The position numbers and the translations under genes are program-made. The notes beneath the pieces were generated by a model. It was not told the DNA's origin. It worked only from the letters and a program-made list of their open reading frames with translations, and ran no database searches. DNA of 64,000 bases from Metallococcus carri (GTDB lineage Bacteria; Actinomycetota; Actinomycetes; Actinomycetales; Dermatophilaceae), in assembly GCF_011440275.1 (NCBI RefSeq), contig NZ_JAAOIV010000003.1:310001-374000 (forward strand). Direction: 5' to 3'. This document shows, piece by piece, positions 28,477 to 36,584 of the stretch. Within the stretch, counting starts at the first letter, position 1, and each line of letters begins with the position of its first letter.

Positions 28477-29838
28477 TCACTCGCCCTCGACGGGCACCAG
28501 GAAGCCGCGTTCGACCAGCCCTTGGACGATCGGGCGCTGCTCGGCGAGCAACTCCTCGGCGTCCTGATCGAGGAGGGCGGCGATCGCGGCATACGCCTGG
28601 CGCGCGGTGAGTTCGCCGTCGGCGACGCTCACGAAGGCCGCCGTGGCCGTGTCGATCTGGACCGTATGCCGCAGCCCTCCTCCCTGCGTCAGCCGGATCA
28701 CGCTCGGGTCGGCGGCTCCGGGCCGACCGAAGCGTTCCTCGGTGACATCGGCGGCGACCATCCACCGGGCGTCGAGCACCTCGTGGGTGGCAGTCCACTC
28801 CAGGACGCGCAGGCCAGCGTCGATCGTCGGGCCCATCGGGCTGGCCACCGGGCCGCCAACCTCCTCCAGCCGCCGGACGGCCGGCCGATCGGTTTCGGGG
28901 CGGCGCAGCGTGATGATGCCGAAGCCGATGCGCTCGACCTCGCGGGCGGCGAAGTCGTCCAGCCACGCGGCATACATCCGCTCGTAGATCTCGCCGGTGC
29001 GGTGGCCGCCGTCGCTCGCCCACAGCTCGGCGTATTCGGCCGGGTCCTGGCTGTCGCGCTGGACCACCCACGCGTCCAGCCCGGTCGGCGCGAGCCAGTC
29101 CCCCACGACATCGGCCCAGTCGCGCCCGCGCGGCACCTCCCAGTTGCCCAGCAGCTGGGCGATGCCGCCCGGCTGGAGATGCTGCTCGGCCTGCTGCACG
29201 ACCGTGCGCACGATCGCGTCACCGACCAGTCCGCCGTCACGGTATTCGTACTCCGGCACGCCGGGCGCACGCGGAGTGATGACGAACGGCGGATTGCTCA
29301 CGATCAGGTCGAAACGCTCGCCGGCGACCGGCTCGAACAGACTGCCCCGCCGCACCTCGACCATGTCGAGACCGTTGATCGAAGCAGTGAATTGCGCTGT
29401 GGCACAAGCTCTTTCAGACAGGTCCGTCGCCACGATCTGGTCGCAGTGCTGGGCGAGGTGCAGCGTCTGCACCCCGCTGCCGGTGCCGAGATCGAGGGCG
29501 CGGCGGGCTCGTCGGCGCGGCGTCCAGCTGGCCAGCGTGGTGGACGCGCCGCCGATGCCGAGCACGTGGTCCTCGCGCAACGGAGCCCTGGTCGCCACCT
29601 CCGACAGGTCCGACAGCACCCACCAGTCGTGGTCCTCGTCGCCATAGGGCCGCAAGTCGTATGCCGGCGCCAGCGCCTCGCCGTCTCGCGTCGCCAAGCC
29701 GTGGGCGACGAGCCCTGCAGCGCCGGTCGAGGGCAGAGCGCGGTCGAGCAGGCCGGCCGGCATCGGCATACCGAGGCAAAAGAAGCGGATCAGGACCGAC
29801 AGCGGCCGATCGTCGTCGGTCGCGCGCAGGGCCGGCAC
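28477..29838 (-). CDS. Class I SAM-dependent methyltransferase (HemK-like, NPPF motif)
   Basis: A 453-residue protein from GTG 29838: SAM-binding LDLGTGSGVQTLHLA, catalytic-type SNPPFVIT, and a long C-terminal domain specific to an actinobacterial family; probably modifies glutamine, adenine or an N-atom in a protein or rRNA. Family-like sequence (TLAADLRAANFTADG...ALHREQV) continues in frame for about 45 codons upstream to the stop of the STAS gene, with no ATG, GTG or TTG. A CTG at 29976 overlapping the STAS stop is the only plausible natural start, so the coordinates given are minimal. Confidence 0.85.
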   Translation of the reverse strand: MPALRATDDDRPLSVLIRFFCLGMPMPAGLLDRALPSTGAAGLVAHGLATRDGEALAPAYDLRPYGDEDHDWWVLSDLSEVATRAPLREDHVLGIGGASTTLASWTPRRRARRALDLGTGSGVQTLHLAQHCDQIVATDLSERACATAQFTASINGLDMVEVRRGSLFEPVAGERFDLIVSNPPFVITPRAPGVPEYEYRDGGLVGDAIVRTVVQQAEQHLQPGGIAQLLGNWEVPRGRDWADVVGDWLAPTGLDAWVVQRDSQDPAEYAELWASDGGHRTGEIYERMYAAWLDDFAAREVERIGFGIITLRRPETDRPAVRRLEEVGGPVASPMGPTIDAGLRVLEWTATHEVLDARWMVAADVTEERFGRPGAADPSVIRLTQGGGLRHTVQIDTATAAFVSVADGELTARQAYAAIAALLDQDAEELLAEQRPIVQGLVERGFLVPVEGE

Positions 29839-29972
29839 GACCTGCTCGCGGTGCAGCGCCGCGGCAGCGACCGACCCGAGGTGGGCCTGCAGGCCATCGG
29901 CGGTGAAATTCGCCGCCCGCAGATCGGCGGCCAGTGTGTCCGGCGCGCGGTCCGGGAGCAGCGTCGTCCCGG

Positions 29973-30323
29973 TCAGGACGCCGACTTGCTCGCGGCGACC
30001 GCGTCCGGCACCGAGTCGGCGATCACGAAGACCTTGTCGAGCCCGGTGATGCCGAGGTTGCGCAGCAGGCGCTCGGCGGTGACAACCAGGGCGAGGTCGC
30101 CGCCGGCGGCACGGGCGGCCTTCAGCCGGCCGACGAGCACCCCGAGCCCGGTCGAGTCGATGAAGGGGACACCGGTCAGGTCGAGCACGAGTCGCACATT
30201 GCCCTCGTCCTGCAGCCGCAGGATCTCCTCCCGCAGCCGCGGCGCGGTCGCGACATCGACCTCACCGGTCACCGCGAGGACGGCGCACCCGTCGTGTTCA
30301 CTGGTCTCGAAGTTGAGATCCAC
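29973..30323 (-). CDS. STAS-domain anti-sigma factor antagonist
   Basis: A 116-residue SpoIIAA/RsbV-like protein: strand VTGEVDVATAPRL, then DLTGVPFIDSTGLGVLVG, where the Ser in DST is the phosphorylation site of partner-switching antagonists. It would release a sigma factor from a kinase/anti-sigma; no such partner is adjacent. It lies upstream of the methyltransferase and is divergent from the helicase gene. Confidence 0.9.
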   Translation of the reverse strand: MDLNFETSEHDGCAVLAVTGEVDVATAPRLREEILRLQDEGNVRLVLDLTGVPFIDSTGLGVLVGRLKAARAAGGDLALVVTAERLLRNLGITGLDKVFVIADSVPDAVAASKSAS

Positions 30324-30424
30324 GGCTTCCCCCTACTGCGTGAGGTCGGGCAACGGCGCGGCAAACCCTAGCCGGTGTCGGGCGCGTTGTCCCATCCCGT
30401 GAAGCGGCTAGCGTGGGTCCAGCC

Positions 30425-32713
30425 ATGCGCACACCCTTCGATCCGACCGAGGCCGTGCGATGGCTGGACGGCTCGGGCACCGGTGCCCTGCGCCATCTGC
30501 AGACCCTCCCGGCACGCACCGCCCGCACCACCGACTGGCCGTCGTGGGTGGATCCAGTGGTTGAGACGGCGCTGTGTGGCACAGGGGTGACGCAGCTGTG
30601 GTCGCACCAGCGCCGGGTGGCCGACCTCGCGCACGACGGCCATGACGTCGTCGTCGCGACCGGGACCGCGTCCGGCAAGAGCCTGGGCTACCAGTTGCCG
30701 GTGCTCACCGCCGTGGTCGAGGGTGCGATGGCGCCGACCGGGAGGGGCGCGACGGCGATCTACCTGTCGCCGACGAAGGCGCTCGCCGGTGACCAATACG
30801 CCCGGCTGCACGCCCTGGCCGTGCCGGGCCTGCGCGCGGCGGTGCTCGACGGTGACACCCCGCCGGACGAGCGCCGGTGGATCCGCGACCACGCCCAGCT
30901 CATCCTCACCAACCCCGACCTGCTGCACCACAGCCTGCTGCCGGCGCATGAGTCGTGGGCGTCCTTCCTGCGCAAGCTGCGCTATGTCGTCATCGACGAA
31001 TGCCACCGTTACCGCGGGGTCTTCGGCACCCATGTCGCGCTCGTGCTGCGCCGGCTGATGCGCGTCGCCGCGCGGTATGGCGCCGAGCCCACCCTGGTCT
31101 TCGCGAGCGCGACGGTCGCCGACCCGGCTGCACACGCGACCGCGCTGGCGGGGCGCCCGGTGCAGGCGGTGACCGAGGACGGCTCACCACGGCCGTCGAC
31201 CACCATCGCGTTGTGGGAGCCCGGATCGGTCGACGCCGACGGTGCCCGGCGCAGCGCGGTCGCCGAGGCGGCCGACCTCACCACGACGCTCGTCGAGCAT
31301 GGCGTGCAGACCCTGACCTTCGCCCGCTCCCGCGTGGGCGTGGAGACGGTCGCGGCGCGGGTGCGCTCGCGGCTCGGGCTGGCGCTCGATGACCAGGACA
31401 CGGTGGCGGCCTATCGCGGTGGTTATCTGCCCGAGGAGCGCCGGGCGCTCGAAAACGGTCTGCGCAGCGGCCGGGTGCGCGGCCTGGCCGCGACCAACGC
31501 GCTGGAGCTCGGCATCGACATCAGCGGACTGGACGCGGTCGTCGTCGCCGGCTGGCCGGGCACCGTCGCGTCCTGGTGGCAGCAGGCCGGCCGCGCCGGG
31601 CGAGGCGACACCCCGTCCCTGGTCGTCTTCGTGGCGGCCGACGACCCATTGGACACCTATCTCGTGCACCACCCGGAGGCGATGCTCGGACGTCCGGTCG
31701 ACGCGGCCGTGCTCGATCCGCTCAACCGGCACGTGCTCGCCCCCCACCTGTCCGCGGCCGCCTACGAGCTGCCACTGACCCGGGACGACGAGCAGTGGTT
31801 CGGGCCCGAACTCACCGTGCTGGCCGACGCCTTGGCCGAAGCGGGCATCCTGCGCCGGCGTCCGCGCGGCTGGTTCTGGGACCGGGATGACCGCCCCGGT
31901 GATCACGTCCAGCTGCGCGGCGGTGATGATCCCGATGTGCGGATCACCGAGACCCGCACCGGCCGGGTGCTCGGCACCGTGGACGCGGCGCGCGCCCCCT
32001 CGACCGTGCATCCTGGAGCGGTCTACGTGCACCAGGGCCAGCCGTATGTCGTGCGCGACCTCGACCTCGCCGACGGCAGCGCTCACGCCGTGCCCGGCGA
32101 TCCGGGCTGGTCCACCCAGGCGCGCTCGCGCAGCGAGTTCCGCATCCTCGGCAGCGACCGGCATACGGCCTGGGGTGACGCCCAGCTCCATGTCGGCCGG
32201 CTGCGCGTCGTCGACCAGGTCACCTCGTTCGTGCGGCGGCTGCCGAGCGGCGAGGTGATCGGTGAGCACCGGCTGGACTTCGAGCCGCGGACCCTGGTGA
32301 CACGCGGGGTGTGGTGGACGCTGCCCGAGGGTGCACTCGCCGAGGCCGGCGTCGAGGAGGCGGCGTGGCCGGGAGCCCTGCATGCGGCCGAACATGCCGC
32401 GATCGGGTTGATGTCCCTGGTCGCCCAATGCGATCGGTGGGATATCGGCGGGGTGTCGACGGCTCTGCATCCGGACACCGGGCAGCCGACGGTGGTGGTG
32501 TATGACGGCTACCCGGGCGGCGCCGGCTTCGCCGACCGGGGTTACGCAGCGGCGCAGACCTGGCTCGCGGCCACCGCCGAGGCGATCGCCGGGTGCGCCT
32601 GCCGCAGTGGCTGCCCGGCGTGCGTGCAATCACCGAAATGTGGCAACGGCAACCAGCCGCTGGACAAAGCTGGCGCGGTCGCGGTCCTGCGCCGGTTACT
32701 GCGCGACGCCTGA
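30425..32713 (+). CDS. MrfA/YprA-type DEAD/DEAH helicase with zinc cluster
   Basis: A 762-residue superfamily 2 helicase. Motif I is ATGTASGKS, motif II is DECH, motif III is FASAT, and the C-terminal RecA lobe contains ATNALELGIDISG and QAGRAGRG. The C-terminal DUF1998 region ends with the four-Cys cluster CACRSGCPACVQSPKC, as in Bacillus MrfA, which acts in DNA crosslink repair. ATG 30425 is chosen. Adjacency to the Tad locus is conserved in actinobacteria, hence the label helicase/secretion neighbourhood. It ends convergent, overlapping the next gene by 18 bases. Confidence 0.92.
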   Translation: MRTPFDPTEAVRWLDGSGTGALRHLQTLPARTARTTDWPSWVDPVVETALCGTGVTQLWSHQRRVADLAHDGHDVVVATGTASGKSLGYQLPVLTAVVEGAMAPTGRGATAIYLSPTKALAGDQYARLHALAVPGLRAAVLDGDTPPDERRWIRDHAQLILTNPDLLHHSLLPAHESWASFLRKLRYVVIDECHRYRGVFGTHVALVLRRLMRVAARYGAEPTLVFASATVADPAAHATALAGRPVQAVTEDGSPRPSTTIALWEPGSVDADGARRSAVAEAADLTTTLVEHGVQTLTFARSRVGVETVAARVRSRLGLALDDQDTVAAYRGGYLPEERRALENGLRSGRVRGLAATNALELGIDISGLDAVVVAGWPGTVASWWQQAGRAGRGDTPSLVVFVAADDPLDTYLVHHPEAMLGRPVDAAVLDPLNRHVLAPHLSAAAYELPLTRDDEQWFGPELTVLADALAEAGILRRRPRGWFWDRDDRPGDHVQLRGGDDPDVRITETRTGRVLGTVDAARAPSTVHPGAVYVHQGQPYVVRDLDLADGSAHAVPGDPGWSTQARSRSEFRILGSDRHTAWGDAQLHVGRLRVVDQVTSFVRRLPSGEVIGEHRLDFEPRTLVTRGVWWTLPEGALAEAGVEEAAWPGALHAAEHAAIGLMSLVAQCDRWDIGGVSTALHPDTGQPTVVVYDGYPGGAGFADRGYAAAQTWLAATAEAIAGCACRSGCPACVQSPKCGNGNQPLDKAGAVAVLRRLLRDA

Positions 32714-33673
32714 CCTGCCGCGCGTGACGAACTCGTGCACGGCGTCGTGCAGTTGGGTCAGACCGGGCTGCTCGAGCGGGTAATGGCCGGCGCCGCCGAG
32801 CGTCACCCGCTCGACCGGGACCTGCTGGATCCGGCTGAGCACCGGCTCGCTGAGGCGTGCCGGGGTCCACCGGTCCAGCTCCGGCTGGGTCAGCAGCACC
32901 GGGCAGGTGGCGAATTGCGCCGGCTCGACCGCGGGCGTGTAGGACATGTAGCTGTGCAGGAAGCGCACGCTCACTCGGTTGGCCGCCGACGTGCGATCAG
33001 CCATGAAGACCTTCATCGCCCCGGGGTCGTTGGCGAGGGCGCTCATCTTCGACGGCCAGCTCATCGGCACCTGCAGGCCACCGAGCGGTGAGGCTGCGAG
33101 CGGAGCGAGGGCGCCACTCGTCGCACCGAGCAGCGGGAAGCGCGCCGTCTCCCGGCGCACCTTCGGGTCCCGCTGGTCCAGGAAGGTCATCCCGACGATG
33201 CCGCTGATGTCCGCGGAGGTCATCCGCGCGGCGACGTGGTAGGCCAGCATGCCGCCCGCGGACAGGCCGAAGAGATAGAGCGGCCGGTCATCGCGCTGCC
33301 GCTCGGCGCGCACAAAGTCGACCATCAACTCGACCCAGTCGTCGTAGGTGATCTTCGCCGACGGGTCGACCTGGGTGAGGCCGTAGCCCAGGTTGTCGAC
33401 CGCGACCGTCTCGATGCCGCTGGCCGCGAGCGGGTGGCCAAGGACCAGCGACATCTGCCGGCCATTGGTGCCGACGCCATGGTGCAGCACGACCTTGACC
33501 GGCGACTCGGGCCGGGCATAACGCTCGAGGTGCACCCGGTGGCCGCGCCAGGCCCAGAACTCCTCCTCCGGCGCGGTGCTGTCATCGAGTCGATAGTCAG
33601 GCGGCAGGAAGGTCTGCAGGTCGCGCCAGGACTGCTGGTCCCGGTATGACGTCGGCTGGTCGTGACCGGTCAT
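32696..33673 (-). CDS. Alpha/beta hydrolase
   Basis: A 325-residue serine hydrolase: VVLHHGVGTNGRQM for the oxyanion loop, LFGLSAGG as nucleophile elbow (GxSxG), and a late GGAGHYPLEQPG with the catalytic His. There is no signal peptide. Substrate unknown. It starts overlapping the TadE-like gene by four bases, so it is cotranscribed with the Tad locus, but nothing suggests a pilus role. The converging helicase gene overlaps its 3' end. Confidence 0.88.
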   Translation of the reverse strand: MTGHDQPTSYRDQQSWRDLQTFLPPDYRLDDSTAPEEEFWAWRGHRVHLERYARPESPVKVVLHHGVGTNGRQMSLVLGHPLAASGIETVAVDNLGYGLTQVDPSAKITYDDWVELMVDFVRAERQRDDRPLYLFGLSAGGMLAYHVAARMTSADISGIVGMTFLDQRDPKVRRETARFPLLGATSGALAPLAASPLGGLQVPMSWPSKMSALANDPGAMKVFMADRTSAANRVSVRFLHSYMSYTPAVEPAQFATCPVLLTQPELDRWTPARLSEPVLSRIQQVPVERVTLGGAGHYPLEQPGLTQLHDAVHEFVTRGRSGVAQ

Positions 33674-34125
33674 GAGATCGCTCCGATCCTCGGCGGTGGC
33701 GGCCCGCGGCGGCTCGTCATCGCGGGCCGCCGCACCGGAAGTTTCCCAGGTTGGCGCCGCGTCGGTGGCCCGGTTGGCTGAATTGGGGGACCGGCTCGCG
33801 CGATCGCGATGGCGTCCGGCCAGCCGGGCATCCGCGAGCTCACCGCGGTGGTCACGGTCACCTCGGAGCCCGCCACCCGACAACCAGTCATGGCTGCGCC
33901 ATTGGCGCGGATGATGGATTCGGCTGCAGCACAGGCGTTTTCGCCAGCAACGAGGCGACCCGCGCCGGCGAGGGCTCCGAGGTCGGCGGCGGTGCGGGCG
34001 GTCGTGCTGGCCCGGACCGCAGCGAGCAGAGCCAGCACGGTGAGCAGCAGGGTCACCAGCATCCCGATCAGCCCGGCGGCCACGACGGTGCCCGACCCGC
34101 GGTCGCACCGCTCACCCCAGATCAC
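33670..34125 (-). CDS. Helicase/secretion-neighbourhood TadE-like protein
   Basis: A 151-residue membrane-anchored protein: RGSGTVVAAGLIGMLVTLLLTVLALL is a TadE/pseudopilin-like N-terminal hydrophobic segment, followed by a domain with two Cys (ENACAAAES, MTGCRVAG) and a low-complexity tail that may be unstructured. It matches the family next to TadE and the MrfA-type helicase in actinobacterial tad loci. GTG 34125 overlaps the TadE stop. Confidence 0.82.
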   Translation of the reverse strand: MIWGERCDRGSGTVVAAGLIGMLVTLLLTVLALLAAVRASTTARTAADLGALAGAGRLVAGENACAAAESIIRANGAAMTGCRVAGSEVTVTTAVSSRMPGWPDAIAIARAGPPIQPTGPPTRRQPGKLPVRRPAMTSRRGPPPPRIGAIS

Positions 34126-34496
34126 GGCGGCACCCCGCTGCTGTCCTCACGCAGTCCGGTGGCGTCGGCCACCGCGGTCCGGCCACCGAGCACCCACCCA
34201 CCGGCCCCTCGCAGCGGCACCTCGACCCGGACCCGCACCCGATCGCCCTGCGGCGCCACCCGCCAGGTGGTGCCCGGTGGAGCATTGCGGGCGACCAGGT
34301 CGGCGAGCGCACTGGGCGGGTCGCCGCGAGCCGCGGCCCGAGCAACGAGCCGGGCGGTGTCCTGCGCCCGCACGACGCCCACACCCCATTGCACTGCGGT
34401 GAGAGCGGCGACCAGCACCAGCACGACAGCGGGCACGGCGGCGGCGAACTCCGCCGAGACCATCGCTCGGTCCCGGCGGAGCCGCCCGCGAGCCAT
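34122..34496 (-). CDS. TadE-like pilus assembly protein
   Basis: A 124-residue minor pseudopilin: after a short basic stretch, AMVSAEFAAAVPAVVLVLVAALTAVQWGV is the TadE signature segment with a conserved Glu, followed by a small extracellular domain. It works with TadF-like proteins in Flp pilus assembly. Start ATG 34496 touches the DUF4244 stop. Confidence 0.86.
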   Translation of the reverse strand: MARGRLRRDRAMVSAEFAAAVPAVVLVLVAALTAVQWGVGVVRAQDTARLVARAAARGDPPSALADLVARNAPPGTTWRVAPQGDRVRVRVEVPLRGAGGWVLGGRTAVADATGLREDSSGVPP

Positions 34497-34714
34497 CAGC
34501 CGGCGACGTTGAGCGCGCCGGTGATGATGCTGATCAGCGCGCCCTTCACCGCACCGGACTTCACGATGCCGATCAGCACCACCGCGAAACTCACCGCGGC
34601 GAGAATGCCGACGGCATATTCCGAGGTGGCCATCCCGGCGTCTCGGCCCAGGGCGACCATCCGCTGCCAACGGGCCACCAACTGCAGCCCACCTCGCGTC
34701 GACGTTCTGCTCAT
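34496..34714 (-). CDS. DUF4244 protein, probable Flp-type pilin
   Basis: A 72-residue protein with a basic head and GMATSEYAVGILAAVSFAVVL, where the Glu-Tyr in SEYA matches the Flp pilin processing site; the hydrophobic helix continues to the C-terminus. In M. tuberculosis an equivalent stands in the same place (between TadC and TadE). ATG 34714 is chosen since the longer form starts with a charged segment unlike pilins. Probably the main pilin of the locus. Confidence 0.85.
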   Translation of the reverse strand: MSRTSTRGGLQLVARWQRMVALGRDAGMATSEYAVGILAAVSFAVVLIGIVKSGAVKGALISIITGALNVAG

Positions 34715-34816
34715 CCGTGCTCCCTTCCTCCGGCGGCCCCAGCGGGCCGCTCCATGCACCGGGAGCGGTCGCCCCCGGTGCGCCGGGCGAGCTGCCCGGT
34801 CGATCCGTTGCCGCGG

Positions 34817-35323
34817 TCATGTCACGCCGCTGAGGACGTCCCGGGCGAGGGCGGCGATCACCGGCACCACGGCGAGCAGCCCGAAGGCCGGGAGGAAGAA
34901 CAGCCCGAGCGGTATGACGAGCGCCACCCCCAGCCGTGCGGCGGCGGCTTCCTGCCGGGCTGCTTCGTCGGCGCGCAAGGCGTCGGCGGCATCGTGCAAC
35001 AGGTCGCGCGGTGGCACGCCGGCCTCCTCGGCCAGCACCAGAGCGGCGGCGGCGCGCTGCCAGACCTCGGGCAGGTCCGCCCAGGCCGCCGCGCCGAGGA
35101 CACCCCACCGCAGCGCGGCCACCACCTGGCGCAGGTGCGAGCCGATCACCGGCCCGGACACTTCAGCGACGGCCGCGACGGCATCCACCAGCGCCGCACC
35201 GCCGGAGAGACCGATCGCGATCAGGTCGATCGCCACCGCCACGTCGAGCACCGTCTCCGGACCGGCCGGTGCGTCGCCGACCGTCCTCGGCGCGGCCGTC
35301 GTCGTCACCTCCGCCGTCGTCAT
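34817..35323 (-). CDS. tadC: Type II secretion system F-domain protein, TadC-like
   Basis: A 168-residue inner membrane platform protein with the T2SS F helix pattern (AVAIDLIAIGLSGGAAL...) and two or three hydrophobic segments near the C-terminus (VALVIPLGLFFLPAFGLL). Acts with TadB as the base of the Flp pilus machine. Shares a 4-base overlap with tadB. Confidence 0.86.
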   Translation of the reverse strand: MTTAEVTTTAAPRTVGDAPAGPETVLDVAVAIDLIAIGLSGGAALVDAVAAVAEVSGPVIGSHLRQVVAALRWGVLGAAAWADLPEVWQRAAAALVLAEEAGVPPRDLLHDAADALRADEAARQEAAAARLGVALVIPLGLFFLPAFGLLAVVPVIAALARDVLSGVT

Positions 35324-35979
35324 AGCGATGGCACCGCCGTCGCCCGCCGGATCATCCAGCCGGTGGCCCGGCGACCGGCGAGCACCAGCGCGACTCCGGG
35401 CAGCAGGGTGACGAGCGCCAGCGGCCCGGCATACACGGTGAGGGGGTCCGCGCCGAGGGCGGTGGCGAGCAGGACGCCGAGCACCGGCAGACCGGTCAGC
35501 AACTGCATCGACGCGCGCGGAGCTGCGGTCACGATGCGCAGCCGGCGGCGCTGGTCAATCTCGAAACGCCCGAGGCGGGCGGCCAGCCGCAGCGACCGGG
35601 CCAGCGGACAGCCGGTTGCTTCCGACAACGCCCAGGTGCGGGCCACCCCGACGATGACCGGCTGCCGACCGACGGCCGCCAGCCGCCACCACATCCGGGT
35701 GAGATCGCCACCGTGCTCGGCAGCGGTCACGACCTGCGCGAGCGCCGCTCGCAGGTGTGCGTCGCCGAGCCGCTCGAGCGTCTGGCGCCCGGCGACGGCG
35801 ACGGCCGTCGCCGGCATCACGCCGGCACCCACCGCGGTCGCCAGCGCCTCCACGAGCGCGACCAACTGTTCGTCGTCGGGCGCAGGCCGCCGCCGCACCC
35901 GTGGCACCGCAAGTCTTGGCCGGGGCAGCACACCCGGCCAGCACAGGCCCGCCCCGAGCAGGAGAGCGAGCAGTGTCAC
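35320..35979 (-). CDS. tadB: Type II secretion system F-domain protein, TadB-like
   Basis: A 219-residue membrane protein: N-terminal TM, cytoplasmic helices with LVEALATAVGAGVMPATAV and GDLTRMWWRLAAVG, then two C-terminal TMs. GTG 35979 overlaps the tadA stop (GTGA), which is why this start is preferred over the earlier in-frame GTG. With tadA interrupted, export of pilin through this platform should have stopped unless another ATPase substitutes. Confidence 0.86.
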   Translation of the reverse strand: MTLLALLLGAGLCWPGVLPRPRLAVPRVRRRPAPDDEQLVALVEALATAVGAGVMPATAVAVAGRQTLERLGDAHLRAALAQVVTAAEHGGDLTRMWWRLAAVGRQPVIVGVARTWALSEATGCPLARSLRLAARLGRFEIDQRRRLRIVTAAPRASMQLLTGLPVLGVLLATALGADPLTVYAGPLALVTLLPGVALVLAGRRATGWMIRRATAVPSL

Positions 35980-36545
35980 CACGACCCCAACCACCGCTGC
36001 AGATCGGGCCAGGCGGGACCGCGCCGCAGGCCCTCCGGGCCACCTCCCACCGCAGCACGCACCACCAGTTGTCCACTCGGGTCCCGGCCGATCACGCCCA
36101 CCTCGGCCACCCGGCGCTGGCCACCGCTGCGGTCGAGATGGATCACGACCTGTAGCGCGCTGGCGAGCTGGGTGCGCACCGCCTCCGGCGACATTGCCGC
36201 GAGCGCCCCGAGGGCTTCGAACCGCGCGATGACGTCGGCGGGGGCGTTGGCGTGCACGGTGCCGCACCCACCCTCGTGGCCGGTGTTGAGGGCGCTCATC
36301 AGCTCGCGCACCTCGGCGCCGCGCACCTCCCCGACGACGATGCGATCCGGACGCATCCGCAGGGCCTGTCGCACCAGCACCGACAGGGTGATCTCGCCGA
36401 CCCCCTCGACGTTGGGTGCCCGACCCTCCAACCGCACGACATGCGGGTGCTCGATGCGCAACTCGCGCACGTCCTCCACCAGCACGATCCGCTCGTCGGC
36501 GGGCACTTCGCGCAGCATCGCCCCGAGCAGCGTGGTCTTCTCCAC
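35976..36545 (-). pseudogene. tadA: tadA (CpaF-type pilus ATPase), 3' part only; 5' part displaced by mobile element
   Basis: The last 189 codons of the Tad secretion ATPase: it begins at KTTLLGAML, the end of the Walker A loop, and includes LVEDVRELRI (Walker B region), PDRIVVGEVRG, and GHEGGCGTVHA. Upstream of the KTT codons, homology stops and the integrase start region follows, so the N-terminal domain and the Gly/Ser part of the P-loop are missing here. The other part should lie beyond 64,000 past the far end of the element. The interrupted gene cannot give a working ATPase. Confidence 0.88.
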
Positions 36546-36584
36546 TTGGTGCGAATGACGCACCTGTTGAGTGGAGGTGTCGAG
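36535..36584. other. Left attachment-site region and nested dyad before the integrase
   Basis: Host tadA sequence (GTGGTCTT, the KTT codons in reverse) gives way here to element DNA. Nested dyads follow: CTCCAC 36540-36545 with GTGGAG 36571-36576, and GGTGCG 36548-36553 with CGCACC 36559-36564. Such imperfect symmetry is what a large serine integrase binds. The right outer arm contains the GGAGG ribosome binding site (36573-36577), so folding could also control integrase translation. The two-base crossover core cannot be fixed without the right end. Confidence 0.6.
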
